Source: Chrysochromulina tobinii
Taxonomy: Eukaryota > Haptophyta > Prymnesiales > Chrysochromulinaceae
Assembly (NCBI GenBank): GCA_001275005.1
Contig: JWZX01001934.1
Location: forward strand, 1-28,632
Length of the DNA stretch: 28,632 nt
Direction: 5' to 3'
Made by a program: the position numbers and the translations under genes. Under the pieces are notes generated by a model. That model was not told the origin of the DNA, did not search any database, and was given only the letters and a program-made list of their open reading frames with translations. Positions 15,286-24,100 of the stretch are shown here, one piece after another; the stretch's first letter is position 1; each line of letters begins with the position of its first letter.

Positions 15286-16475
15286 CTAGGTTCGATAGCC
15301 GTCCCGGCGCGTACTGCCCAAGACCACCGCCTGAGCCGATGCTTCCGTGCCGTCGCCCATCTTGCGCACGAACCAAAAGCCCTCGGCACGCGCGCGTTCA
15401 CAGATGGTCCGCGCGCTCGAGGCGGTGATGAAACTCGAAGGGCTCGTCCCTGCCTCGTGTGTGCTGGCGTCTACCTGCGTGCCGCCCAGCCACTCGCAGT
15501 ACCTGATGAGGGAGGCAATCAGCATGCACACCCGATGAGGGAGGCAGTCAGCATGCCGGCCACTCGCAGGACCTGATGAGGGAGGCAATCAGCATGCGAG
15601 CCACTCGCAGGTTACCAGCACACGTAGGTGGGGCCTTTGTCTTGGATCGGATAGCCGCGGGAACGGAGCTCAAATGGGATGATGATCTCGTCGGGCGCGG
15701 ACTCTGTGGATATCCATCGCTCGCCGCCTGTGGGGAGGAATGGCGCCGTGCTGAGCGGTTGCATGCCAGGCGGGAGGATCACAGACTGAGAGGGCGGCCA
15801 TCGCTCACCTGTCGGCGGCAGGTCGATCGAGTGGCCTTTGTTGCGGATGCGTGGCTGCCAGAGCTGCTCGAGCCTCTGCTCCTCCGCCGCGACAGCCTGC
15901 GCCGCCTCTAGCCACAGAGCCGTCCACTGGCTCTTCTCGTACTTCTCGCCGAACTGCGGCTGGATGCGGTTGACGCCGGGTTGGGCCGCGAGACCCGCGT
16001 GCACTGCCTGGCACGACTGCACCGGCGCGCAGTGCTCGGAGAGCGTGATGACCCAGCGCGGCGTGCAGCCATTGGGGGCGATTGTCGAGGCGGCGCCGCG
16101 ATAGAGGCGCAGCATGATGGCCACCATAGTCCACGAGAAGCGTGGCGACCCGGCGGTAAGGGTCAGCTCGCGGGAAAGCACGACCCCGTTGTACGCGTGC
16201 GATCTCGCCTTGAGAGACGCGTGCGAAGAGATGTCTTGTGCGTGGACGATGGGCACCGCGCGCCCTCCGCACCCATCAAAGTACTGCTGCCAGAGCGGCC
16301 AAAGCGGCAAAGCGCCGCGGGTGATGAACGCGTAGCTCACCGTGTGCACGGCCTCATTCGCGGAGCACGAGCGCGAATCTCTGACGGGGATGAGATCTAG
16401 CGCACGCGGAAGAGATGGAGGAAGAGGAAGAGGCACGGTAGAAGCCATCGGGAGTAGGCACGGCCAAAGCGACAT
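15286..16475 (-). CDS. GT14 / DUF266-like (core-2/I-branching type) glycosyltransferase
   Basis: ATG at 16475, stop at 15286-15288. Exons 16475-15809, 15727-15616 and 15502-15286 total 996 nt, 331 residues. Family marks in order: VSYAFITRGALPLWPLWQQY (strand-1 block), WVITLSEHCAPVQS (matching the family L-L-S-E-x-C-I-P-L), a Lys-Ser-Gln-Trp segment, SAPDEIIIPFEL (matching PDEHYxPT), GPTYVCW near the second intron, and FWFVRKM (matching FLFARKF). The usual His after PDE is replaced by Ile, and the N-terminus lacks an obvious membrane anchor, so activity is uncertain. Expected role: transfer of a sugar onto a glycan in the secretory path. Confidence 0.72.
15503..15615 (-). other. Intron with copies of exon sequence CTGCGAGTGGC
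   Basis: Donor CTG/GTAACCTGCGAG at 15615, acceptor CATCAG/GTACTGCGAG at 15503. The exon's CTGCGAGTGGC occurs twice inside the intron and once in the exon after it, separated by TGATTGCC...CATCAG tails. The splice removes a TAA and restores TYVCW-YCEWLGG. Confidence 0.85.
15728..15808 (-). other. Candidate 81-bp intron of the second family
   Basis: Donor GACAG/GTGAGCGATGG, acceptor CCTCCCCACAG/GCGGCGAGCGATGG. GAGCGATGG is duplicated at both edges, with a GCATGCAACCGCTC ... CACGGCGCC copy inside. Removal gives LPPTGGERWISTES. The length is divisible by three and lacks a stop, so it could instead be retained as 27 extra residues. Confidence 0.6.
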
Positions 16476-16857
16476 TCGATTTTCCCAAAATTCTGTTTCG
16501 CCAAAATGTGCTCGCAATGTCAATACCGGACACCAAAGTCGCAAATTGCATGCGAGATGATATCACGCACATTAGGCCGCACTACACATGAGGATAATTT
16601 ATTGAACGACGGGGGGCGTGCGGTAGGCATGTAAGATACTTACAGTCATGGAAAGTCCTTAACTGTTCTTGAACCCCCTCCTGACTTGACTTGACATGAC
16701 ATCAGCAAGGTGATTCGCACTCGAACTCCCGGATGCTTGACGAATCCATCAAGCACGCCTCCGCAAACGACGAGGAGGGTAAAAAGTTGGCGTCCGGGAT
16801 GCTCGCCTCATCGTCAAGGACTCTCATTCCGCGATTTCGGAATCACGCGCCAAAACG
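16476..16857. other. Intergenic
   Basis: Upstream flank of the glycosyltransferase gene. CTTGACTTGACATGACATC near 16684 resembles the pentamer repeat at 15103. I see no convincing gene. Confidence 0.35.
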
Positions 16858-17106
16858 GTGGAAGCATTCTTGCAAGATGCAAGTGATGAGCCGCGAGGCG
16901 CGAGGCGTGATCTTTTTCCATTTCCCAACAACCCTTTCGGCCGTATCCTCCTCCTGGACGACGACAACCTGAGCGTCCGCCGCATCTGGGCTGAAGTTTC
17001 GGCGACTGGCAGCAAGTACACCCTCGTCGCCAGTGCAAGCTTGGAACGCGAGCTGTTCGAGAGATACGTCCGCAAGTTGGACGACCTGGCTTTTTGTGAT
17101 CCGTGA
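16858..17106 (+). CDS. Small unrecognised ORF, 82 aa
   Basis: ATG at 16858. The codons from FGRILLLDDDNLSVRRIW onward have strongly GC-ending third positions, which supports the plus strand. The LLLDDDNLSVRRI stretch resembles the first strand of a response-regulator receiver, but the rest of that domain is absent. It may be the last exon of something larger or a relic. Confidence 0.35.
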   Translation: MEAFLQDASDEPRGARRDLFPFPNNPFGRILLLDDDNLSVRRIWAEVSATGSKYTLVASASLERELFERYVRKLDDLAFCDP

Positions 17107-17344
17107 AGGTGTGAAAAAGCGTGGTTGCATGCGCCGGGATCAGCGCACTACACAAGGGAGACTAGAGTCTGCCTTGGACCAGGGATGAAGGTTCTCGACG
17201 ACGACGACGACGACGAGATGCCCGCGCCAGGCAAGCGACCCGCTCGCGCCTCGACGCGCTTGAGCACCACCACGAACCACGCCACCAAGAACCGCCTCAT
17301 CTCAGGCAGACACCGCAGTGCACGCGCGCGCAAGCACTAGCAGA

Positions 17345-18633
17345 GCGGTCACATCGACAAGCCGCCCCTCGAGCGCTGCGTTCGCCAAGGCCTCATCGGC
17401 GGTGAGCGCTGCCGCTGTCTTCTTATGCTTGGGCTCGCGCTCCGGACGCTCCAATGCCGCTCACGGACAGGCTGCGCGAGGCACGTGCGAGCGCCCTTGT
17501 ACACGAGCCAACCGCCGACGTGGCAACTGCGGTGCTGCTTGAGTACGTGGCTAAGCTTCGTGCCGTCGCCGAGGCATCTCAGCTTCTTCTTTTTTCCTCC
17601 TTGTGCCGCGCGACATGCAGGGCCGCTTCTTGAGGCGTCGCGAAGCAGCCGAGGTGCACCTTGATGCCAAGCACCTTGACCTCCGCTTGGTACTTGCTTC
17701 CTTTGCGATAAACGCAGCTGAACCCCGTGTCGTGGCCCGCAGGTACCAGTAAGGTACGAGTTCAAGGCCCGCGAGCACTGCGGCCTCCATTGCCTCCTCG
17801 GCGGTAAGGTCGAGTTGCAGCCCTGACTTGATGCCATCCACCCTGAACGTGAACCTTTGGCCTGTGAAACCCTGCGAACCAACAAAAAAACAGCCGGCGA
17901 CGTGGGCATTTTGCCAGCCCGGCGCGGGCAAATCTCGGCGCCCGCTGACGGGAGGCACCAGGAGACAGTCGTCTGTGCGCTGAAGATCTGCCAAAGAGCC
18001 GCTGGCTCCCTCGCCCAGCCCGACTCCGGCACCCGAGTCTGCTGGCTTTGGAACTCGCCAGTCTCCTGGCCCATCCCTGCGCCTGTACCGGGTGTACAGC
18101 GGGATAAGTGCGGGGATGAGCACATCTGACGAGGGAGGCAGGAGCCTGCCCGCGACAGCTTCTCTTCCGGCCGCAATGTGCTCGGACACGAGCAACACCG
18201 TCATGGACTCGACATAGTCTCCCTTGGCCATGGATATTCCACGGGCAGAGGTTGTCACCGGATCGTAGATCGTGTAGAACTTCTTGGTGAGGTCCAATAT
18301 GCTTCTTGCTATTGACTCTATAGAGGGCTGCTGGCTGCTTGGGTCTGTGGTCAGGAGTGCAGACGGATAGTCCACGGATTGTGGCAAATTTCCCCATCCT
18401 TCACCGCCTCGACGCGCGGATCCGTCGGCAACGCCGACAAGGGCCGCGGCGATGAACTCGAAGCTCATCCGCGAAAGGTCAACGCAGAAGCCCGTCGTGA
18501 ACGAGCCGCCGAGTGTTTGCACCCTTCCCCCCTCGACGATTCCCACGTGCAGAACAGCAGGATATGTATTGTTGGGCGCCCCGCGTCTCGTCGAATTCCA
18601 CTTGCACGGCTCGTCGTTTTCGGCCAGAGTCAT
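17345..18633 (-). pseudogene. AP2-domain gene relic with frame breaks
   Basis: From ATG 18633 a 360-codon frame runs through unrecognised sequence (FTTGFCVDLSRMSFEFIAAA and beyond) to LDLTAEEAMEAAVLAGLELV. An AP2-like domain follows in another frame at about 17582-17730: GFSCVYRKGSKYQAEVKV ... LGCFATPQEAALHVARHK. The break coincides with an 11-bp step (AGGTAC at 17741 and again at 17752); without it the linker reads LELVPAGHDTG. A second linker, LTADEALANAALEGRLV, appears near 17345-17410 in yet another frame. AP2 domains bind DNA. This looks like a decayed multi-AP2 protein, though indels in the assembly could also explain it. Confidence 0.6.
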
Positions 18634-19240
18634 CAATGGCCCGTAAAGTGGGTCTCGGCAGTGGGAGCTAAATCAAAGAAACGGCCTTGGTCTGGCTGCG
18701 AACGCTCGTGCTCCGCGGCATCAAACTGCACGCCATGGAGCAGCTTCTCCACCAGCAACAGCCCTGCTCCATCATTCATGGCTCCTGCAGAATTCGTGAC
18801 CCCAGCACAGCGTCCAGCACCGGGAATGGAATGCCCAGTGAAGTGGCCGCCACCTCGTAGAAGAAGCGCGCATGAGCGCGTGAAAAGAGGACACCCGTGT
18901 GCTTTTCCACTTTCTGATGGATTGTATCGGCAGCTGCATTGCCTGATCGTGGTTCGGCTCTGACTATCAAACGCCGTAGCAGCACCGCTGTCAGGAGCAG
19001 CGCCACGTTCACCAATTGGACCGTGCACCTGCTCAACAGCAGTTGCCATCTGTCCTCCTCGTCCTTGTCATCGAAACGCGATATACATACTAGCAACAAC
19101 AGGTGATCTAATCCGCGGGGGCGGCGGGAGGACCACGGGTGTGTGGGTCTCGGTGTCCATGTGGGCCAAAAGAACGGCGTCTTGACGTTACTTTTGTAGG
19201 CGTTTCGGAGTCTCCGAGAAAACATGCGGTCCACGCGCAA
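18634..19240 (-). pseudogene. Coding-like minus-strand relic with several frame changes
   Basis: Natural-looking segments lie in successive frames: MDTETHTPVVLPPPPRIR (near 19170), MATAVEQVHGPIGERGAAPD (ATG 19049), VEKHTGVLFSRAHARFFYEV (near 18870), and MNDGAGLLLVEKLLHGVQFD (near 18780). This may be the 5' part of the gene ending in the AP2 relic. No family recognised. Introns could account for some joins, but I see no repeat-type introns here. Confidence 0.4.
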
Positions 19241-19288
19241 TTGGTCGAGGCACTTTAAGCGGAGACGCCCATACGTGGGACACCGTGA

Positions 19289-19696
19289 TTATACGTCGGA
19301 GATCCCACACGAGCTGGCCAGTCCGCATGCATATTTTTCTGTTACAAAGACAAAAAAGTGGGCTGTTGAAGGCCAAACCGAACCCGGTTTGCGGAAAACG
19401 AAATGTCGCTGGAGTCGTCGCAGGATGCCGCTCGCCGCTGCATAGAAAGCCTGGGGCACGAGCTGAAGAGGTGGAACAATATTGGCGATAAGCTCCTTGT
19501 CGGAAAAACTGACCATAAGCTGGCAACCTCGATCGCGAGGAATTACATCGATGGTTTCACGCAGCCTGGTAGAACCGTGTAAGAGGACTTTGTCCAACAG
19601 CTGCCCGCCGCGGTCGACTTGGAGCGTGTAGGATCTGTGTTCAATCGCATCGACAAGATACAGATCACGCTGGCCCGCATGGAATTTGAAATGCAT
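19289..19696 (-). CDS. Hypothetical minus-strand ORF
   Basis: ATG at 19696; MHFKFHAGQRDLYLVDAIEH through ASGILRRLQRHF looks coding. After that the frame may run into an intron (GTTTTCCGC) or decay. No family recognised. The plus-strand frame opposite (19619-19942) is a weaker alternative. Confidence 0.4.
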   Translation of the reverse strand: MHFKFHAGQRDLYLVDAIEHRSYTLQVDRGGQLLDKVLLHGSTRLRETIDVIPRDRGCQLMVSFSDKELIANIVPPLQLVPQAFYAAASGILRRLQRHFVFRKPGSVWPSTAHFFVFVTEKYACGLASSCGISDV

Positions 19697-19919
19697 CGTG
19701 GGAAAAGACTAAAATTGCAAGCCGATGCAGGGATAGCTCAACTACTTGCAGGGATAGCTCAACTACATCGAGGAGGATTATCGGCCTCCTTCGACCTCGT
19801 TGAACAATCTAGTTCTGGGGACCATTCTACGGCCACGGCTGTGCCGTCAATCAACAACGAATTGCAACGAGCGAAGACAAAGTTGGAGGCAGACTCATCA
19901 TCACCTCGGAAGGGCCATC

Positions 19920-20500
19920 ATGAGACTGAAGAGCCTCGCTGATGGCCAGTTGAAGTCAATCTGTCCCCTCCTCCGGAAGAGGAAGCTGGTCGCCTCCTTC
20001 GAGCTCGCCGGAGACACGGCCTCCTATTTGGAGGCCGTTCACCGTCTTGCACTCAAACTCCTTTGGTCTACTAGCGCTCGCACCTGCGAATGAGCCATTG
20101 CCACCTGACTTGGCTCTGTGGAAGGCGAGCTCTGGCGGCGGAGTTGTTGCAGCAAACTGGGAGCGCATCCGCACACTTGAGATGCGCAAGGCAACGGTAA
20201 AGGTGGTGACCTCCAACGAGCAGCACCTGATCAACTACATGGACTACAAGATTTTGGGCATCAAAACCCTGTTGCTCCTGGACTACCACATCCTGGACCA
20301 GGTCTTTGACTTCGAGGAGGGCGACGAGAGCGTCTGCATCAGCCACGTGACCTTCGGCATGGAGTCAGGCACTCAAGCAGACGGAAGCAATCGTGGACGG
20401 CCAGCTCCCCAAGGGCTTCCCAGAGGGGCTGCCGTCGCTTCCCGGAGGCAAGCCTAAAAACAAAAGAGAGCGCAGCAAGACAGCGGAGGAAGAGGAGTAG
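19920..20500 (+). pseudogene. Plus-strand gene with two +1 frame breaks, family unknown
   Basis: ATG at 19920. Three consecutive segments look coding: KRKLVASFELAGDTASYLEA, then NWERIRTLEMRKATVKVVTS and LLLLDYHILDQVFDFEEGDE, then IVDGQLPKGFPEGLPSLPGG with a basic/Glu-rich tail ending at TAG 20498-20500. The first switch lies in a TTT run near 20063. The second is one extra base near 20363 (ATGGAGTCAG). Third-position GC is high in all three, so they were one reading frame recently. Confidence 0.6.
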
Positions 20501-20528
20501 GACCTTACTTCATGCGCCCTGGCCGAGG

Positions 20529-20776
20529 ATGCGGGTGCGGGGTGGCAGTCTCGCCGGTGTTGGTGATGCTAGTCTTGATAGACTGATATCCTACGACACT
20601 GCTCTCGCGCCAATGGTCTCCTCGGCCTCGGAGGTAAGCTGGCATCCTGCTCTTCAATGTATCTTCACCCGACTCTCACCCGAGAACCCTGACCTTCCCT
20701 TTTGCAGGTCACACAGCTGCGCTGCCCCCATGCTGCCCCGTGCCGTGCTGCCCTCGAGCTGCGCCCGCTATGCTAG
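20529..20776 (+). CDS. Possible small two-exon gene
   Basis: ATG at 20529, exon to 20633, intron 20634-20707, exon to TAG 20774-20776; about 57 residues. The intron has a textbook donor (GAG/GTAAGC) and a pyrimidine-rich acceptor (CCCTTTTGCAG), quite unlike the repeat introns elsewhere. The peptide is not recognised. It may be an untranslated leader or part of a longer gene. Confidence 0.35.
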
Positions 20777-21107
20777 CGCCTCCCGAGGCGCTGGTTGTTT
20801 TGTGCTTGTGCGACAGGTACATGAGGCCGGCGCGGATGCACCCTGCGTCTGTATTAATATTGCGTCTACAATTAACCCACCAAGTACACTTAGCATCTGT
20901 GCACACTTGATCCTCTGTTCTTGGTGTTGCTGCGATGGGTTTGGTGGGTTAATTCAAGTCACCTACACGCGGGCAGTATTTTGCCGCACCCACCACAAAA
21001 TCCCCCTTCCCCCCCCTTCCCCCCCTCTTGCATGCTGCTTACTAGGATTCTTCACACTGCCGAACTGGAACCTCCCAGTGTCTCGCAAAGGTTGTGAAGG
21101 TGACCGC
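20777..21107 (+). promoter_or_regulatory. 5' region of chromodomain gene with perfect inverted repeat
   Basis: AATTAACCCACCAA at 20870-20883 is the exact reverse complement of TTGGTGGGTTAATT at 20941-20954 (spacer 57 nt). A C-rich tract (CCCCTTCCCCCCC) follows near 21004. An open frame runs through this stretch into the gene, but its composition is non-coding, so I start the protein at 21108. Confidence 0.5.
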
Positions 21108-24100
21108 ATGTCTCGACCGAAGCGAAGCGCAGCGCCCGACTTCGCGGCGATGGCTGCCAAGGAGGAGCTCGTGGACAAGGCCATCGCGCGTATAGCACGT
21201 GCTCCCACCGCGGAGGAGCTCGAAAGGAAGCGCCTTGCACAGGAGGCGGCGGAGGTCCGGCGCGCAGAGCGACGTGCGGCCGCCGAGGCGGCCGCTGCGG
21301 CCGCCGCGGCTGCTGCGCCCGCGCCGGAGGAGGAGGAGGAGGCGTCCGAGTCGGACGGCGCCAAGTACAAGATCGAGCGGCTGCTCACGTGTCATGCCCT
21401 CTCCGCGCGCGCCAAGTTTATGCTGGTAAAGTGGGACGAGTGGGACCTTGACCTGCACACGTGGGAGGCGAAGAAGCACATGCACAAGGATGCGATCGAG
21501 GACTTTGAGCGCACCGCGAAGCTGCCCTTTGTGCTCTCCGAGCTGCTCGAGCTGCCGCCGCATGCATCGGCTGCGCTGCTGGAACGCGAGCACCTCCTGC
21601 CGGTGCAACCGCCGCGGGAGGACGACGACGAGGACGACAACGATGAGGACGATGAGGACGAAGAGGTGGTGGAGGAGGGCGCGGGCGGCGGCGGCGTGGA
21701 CGGTCCGGCAGCAGCCATCAAGCTCGAGCAGGGGCAGGCGGCGCGTACTGCTGGCTCGGCTGCCAGCACAGGTGCTGCGGCTACGGCGGTCCTCGAGGGA
21801 GCGACAGCGGTGGCTGCCGAGAGCGAGAGCGAGGATGAGAGACCAATCCCAGTGAGGACGCTCAACACGGCGCTTATCCCAGCGAGGGCGGCGGAAGCAC
21901 TGATGACGACAACGGCGGTGGCTGGCACCACCATCACGACCACCAACTCCTCCGCCACCGCCGCGGCCGCCGCAGCGCCTCATGCGCCGGACGCCTCCGT
22001 TCCCCACAAGTCGCGACGACGCCGGCCGGCCCTCGATCGCAAGCTAGCCGAGCCGCCGCCGCCCTTCACGTCGGCGGTGCGCGACGGGCTGCTCGACGCG
22101 CTCAACACGGCGCTCCGAGAGACGACGCGCGCGTCGCCGGCGCTCCACACGGCGCTCGTCGCGGAGAGCGCGGCGGGGAGCTTGCAGGCGGCCGCGCTGG
22201 CGCTTCGGGCGGAGTTGAATCTGCCCCTCTACTCCATCCTCCAAGCTTGCATTGCCACGCCGGCGCTGCCGGCGGCCGGCGCCGTGCTGAGCGCCGTGCC
22301 GGCAGCGGCGTCGCACTCTGCCTTCGTCGGGCTGGGCTGCGGGCGAGAGGACCGGCGGGTGCGCATCGTGCTGCCGCCGCTGCCCCGAACTGACGGAACT
22401 GACGGAACTGACGGAGCTGACGGGACTGGCGGTGGAGGCGCCGCGTCGAGCGCTGGCGCCCTCGTGATCGAGCTGGAATTGCCGCGAAAGGCGAACATTG
22501 AGTACGACTCTGAGGAGGAGGAAGAGGAGACTGGCGGCGCGGCGCGCGCTGCGGGAAATGGTGGTGGAGCTGCCAAGTTGGAGGAGCTCCCGCCCGCCGC
22601 CTCTTTCACAGCCTCCTTCACAGCCAAGGTGGAGGAACTCCCGCCCGCCGCCTCCACGTCCACCGCTCTACCCGCCAGCAGCACCACCTCCACCGTCTCT
22701 TCCGCCGCCTCCTCCTCCGCCCCGCCGGTCAGCTCGTCTCTCTCGTCGGAGCGTAACGTCATGACCCATGATATCATCGCGAGCGTGCGTGAGGCAATGC
22801 GTGAGGCTATACGTGAGGCATTGCGTGAGGCGGTCTCGGCCTTCGATCGCGGCGTCACAACACGGCTGCGCGGTTGTGACCTCGCGCTCGGAGGTGGCCT
22901 CAGCTTGCCGAACCTGGGCGGCGCTGCACGCCCACCCGAGTTCTATGTGGCGGCTCCCAAATTAGGCAACTCTACGGCGCCAGCTGGCGCTGTCATGGGC
23001 GCCGCTGGGCTGGGCTTGGCGGCGGCAGTCAAGGAGCTTGTGCTGCTTCTGCTCGCGGACCGTAACATGATCGTCGAGCCCACCAATGGCTTCCGAATGG
23101 CCATGTGCCTACCGCACGCGCTCTCGGCCAGACCGTTGTGGCCTCGGCGATGGGAAGCGACGAGTGCACCGGCGGCCGGGCGCGGCGGCAGCGCGGCGGG
23201 CGGGGCGGCCGGTGGGATGGCCCGGCGCGCGCGCGGCGCAGCGACGAGCTATGCGGAGGTCGATGAGGACGCCCAGGACGACGCGGAGGCTGAAGGCGGC
23301 GAGGGCTCGTCGTTCATCCCGTTTGGATCGGTGGTGGCGGCGAGTGGCACGTCTGTGCGCGCGATCGTCGGGTGTGCCTCTGATAGCGTTTGACGGCGTG
23401 TGATGTCCTTTGAGGGGGTTTGATGGCATCTGATGGCGTCTGATGGCGTGTGATGGCGTGTGATGGCATGTGATGGCCTTTGAGGGGGTTTGATGGCGTC
23501 TGATGGCGTCAGATGGCGTCTGATGGCGTCTGATGGCGTCTGATGGCGTCTGATGGCGTCTGATGGCCTTTGAGGGGGTTTGATGGCGTTTGAGTTTGAG
23601 GGCGTGCCTCGCTGTGGAACGCTCTGATGGCCTCTGATTGCGTTCGATGGCGTCTCATGGCGTGTGATGGCGACTTATGGCGACTGATGGCGACTGATGG
23701 CCTCTGATTGCGTTCGATGGCGTCTCATGGCAGGTGTGCCGCCGGGCTCGCTGTGGAATTGCCGCTGTGGGGAGTCCATTTGCGCGGCGATCAGCCGTGG
23801 GCCATCCGTGCGCTGCGCGTGAGACACCCGGTGGTCTTGCGGGAAGGTGAGCGATGACACCTGATGACAATTGATGGCACCTGATGACACCTGATGACAC
23901 CTGATGACACCCGATGACACCCGATGATAGCCGGCGGTCTTGCGGGAAGATGAGCGAGTGCTCGTACTGATGGCGCCTGATGGCGCCTGATGGCGCCTGA
24001 TGACACCTGATGACACCTGATGACACCTGATGGCGTCTGAGTGCCGCTGAATTCCTTGGAGTGGCTCTGTCCTCAGGTGAGCGGGCACTCGTGCAAGCGT

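Noticed and set aside
16858-17106. Response-regulator receiver domain
   Set aside because: Only the first strand resembles one; no phospho-acceptor Asp strand or conserved Lys follows.
16800-20500. Integrated large DNA virus segment as source of the odd minus-strand ORFs
   Set aside because: No capsid, polymerase or packaging-ATPase motif is seen; frame-broken cellular genes explain it as well.
20529-21107. Extending the chromodomain protein upstream to 20529
   Set aside because: That stretch includes a C-rich promoter-like tract, AT-rich dyad and a consensus intron; coding-like sequence starts at ATG 21108.
23400-24060. CRISPR-like array of short regular repeats
   Set aside because: Units are 10 bp, tandem, with no unique spacers, and they fill GT..AG introns of one gene.
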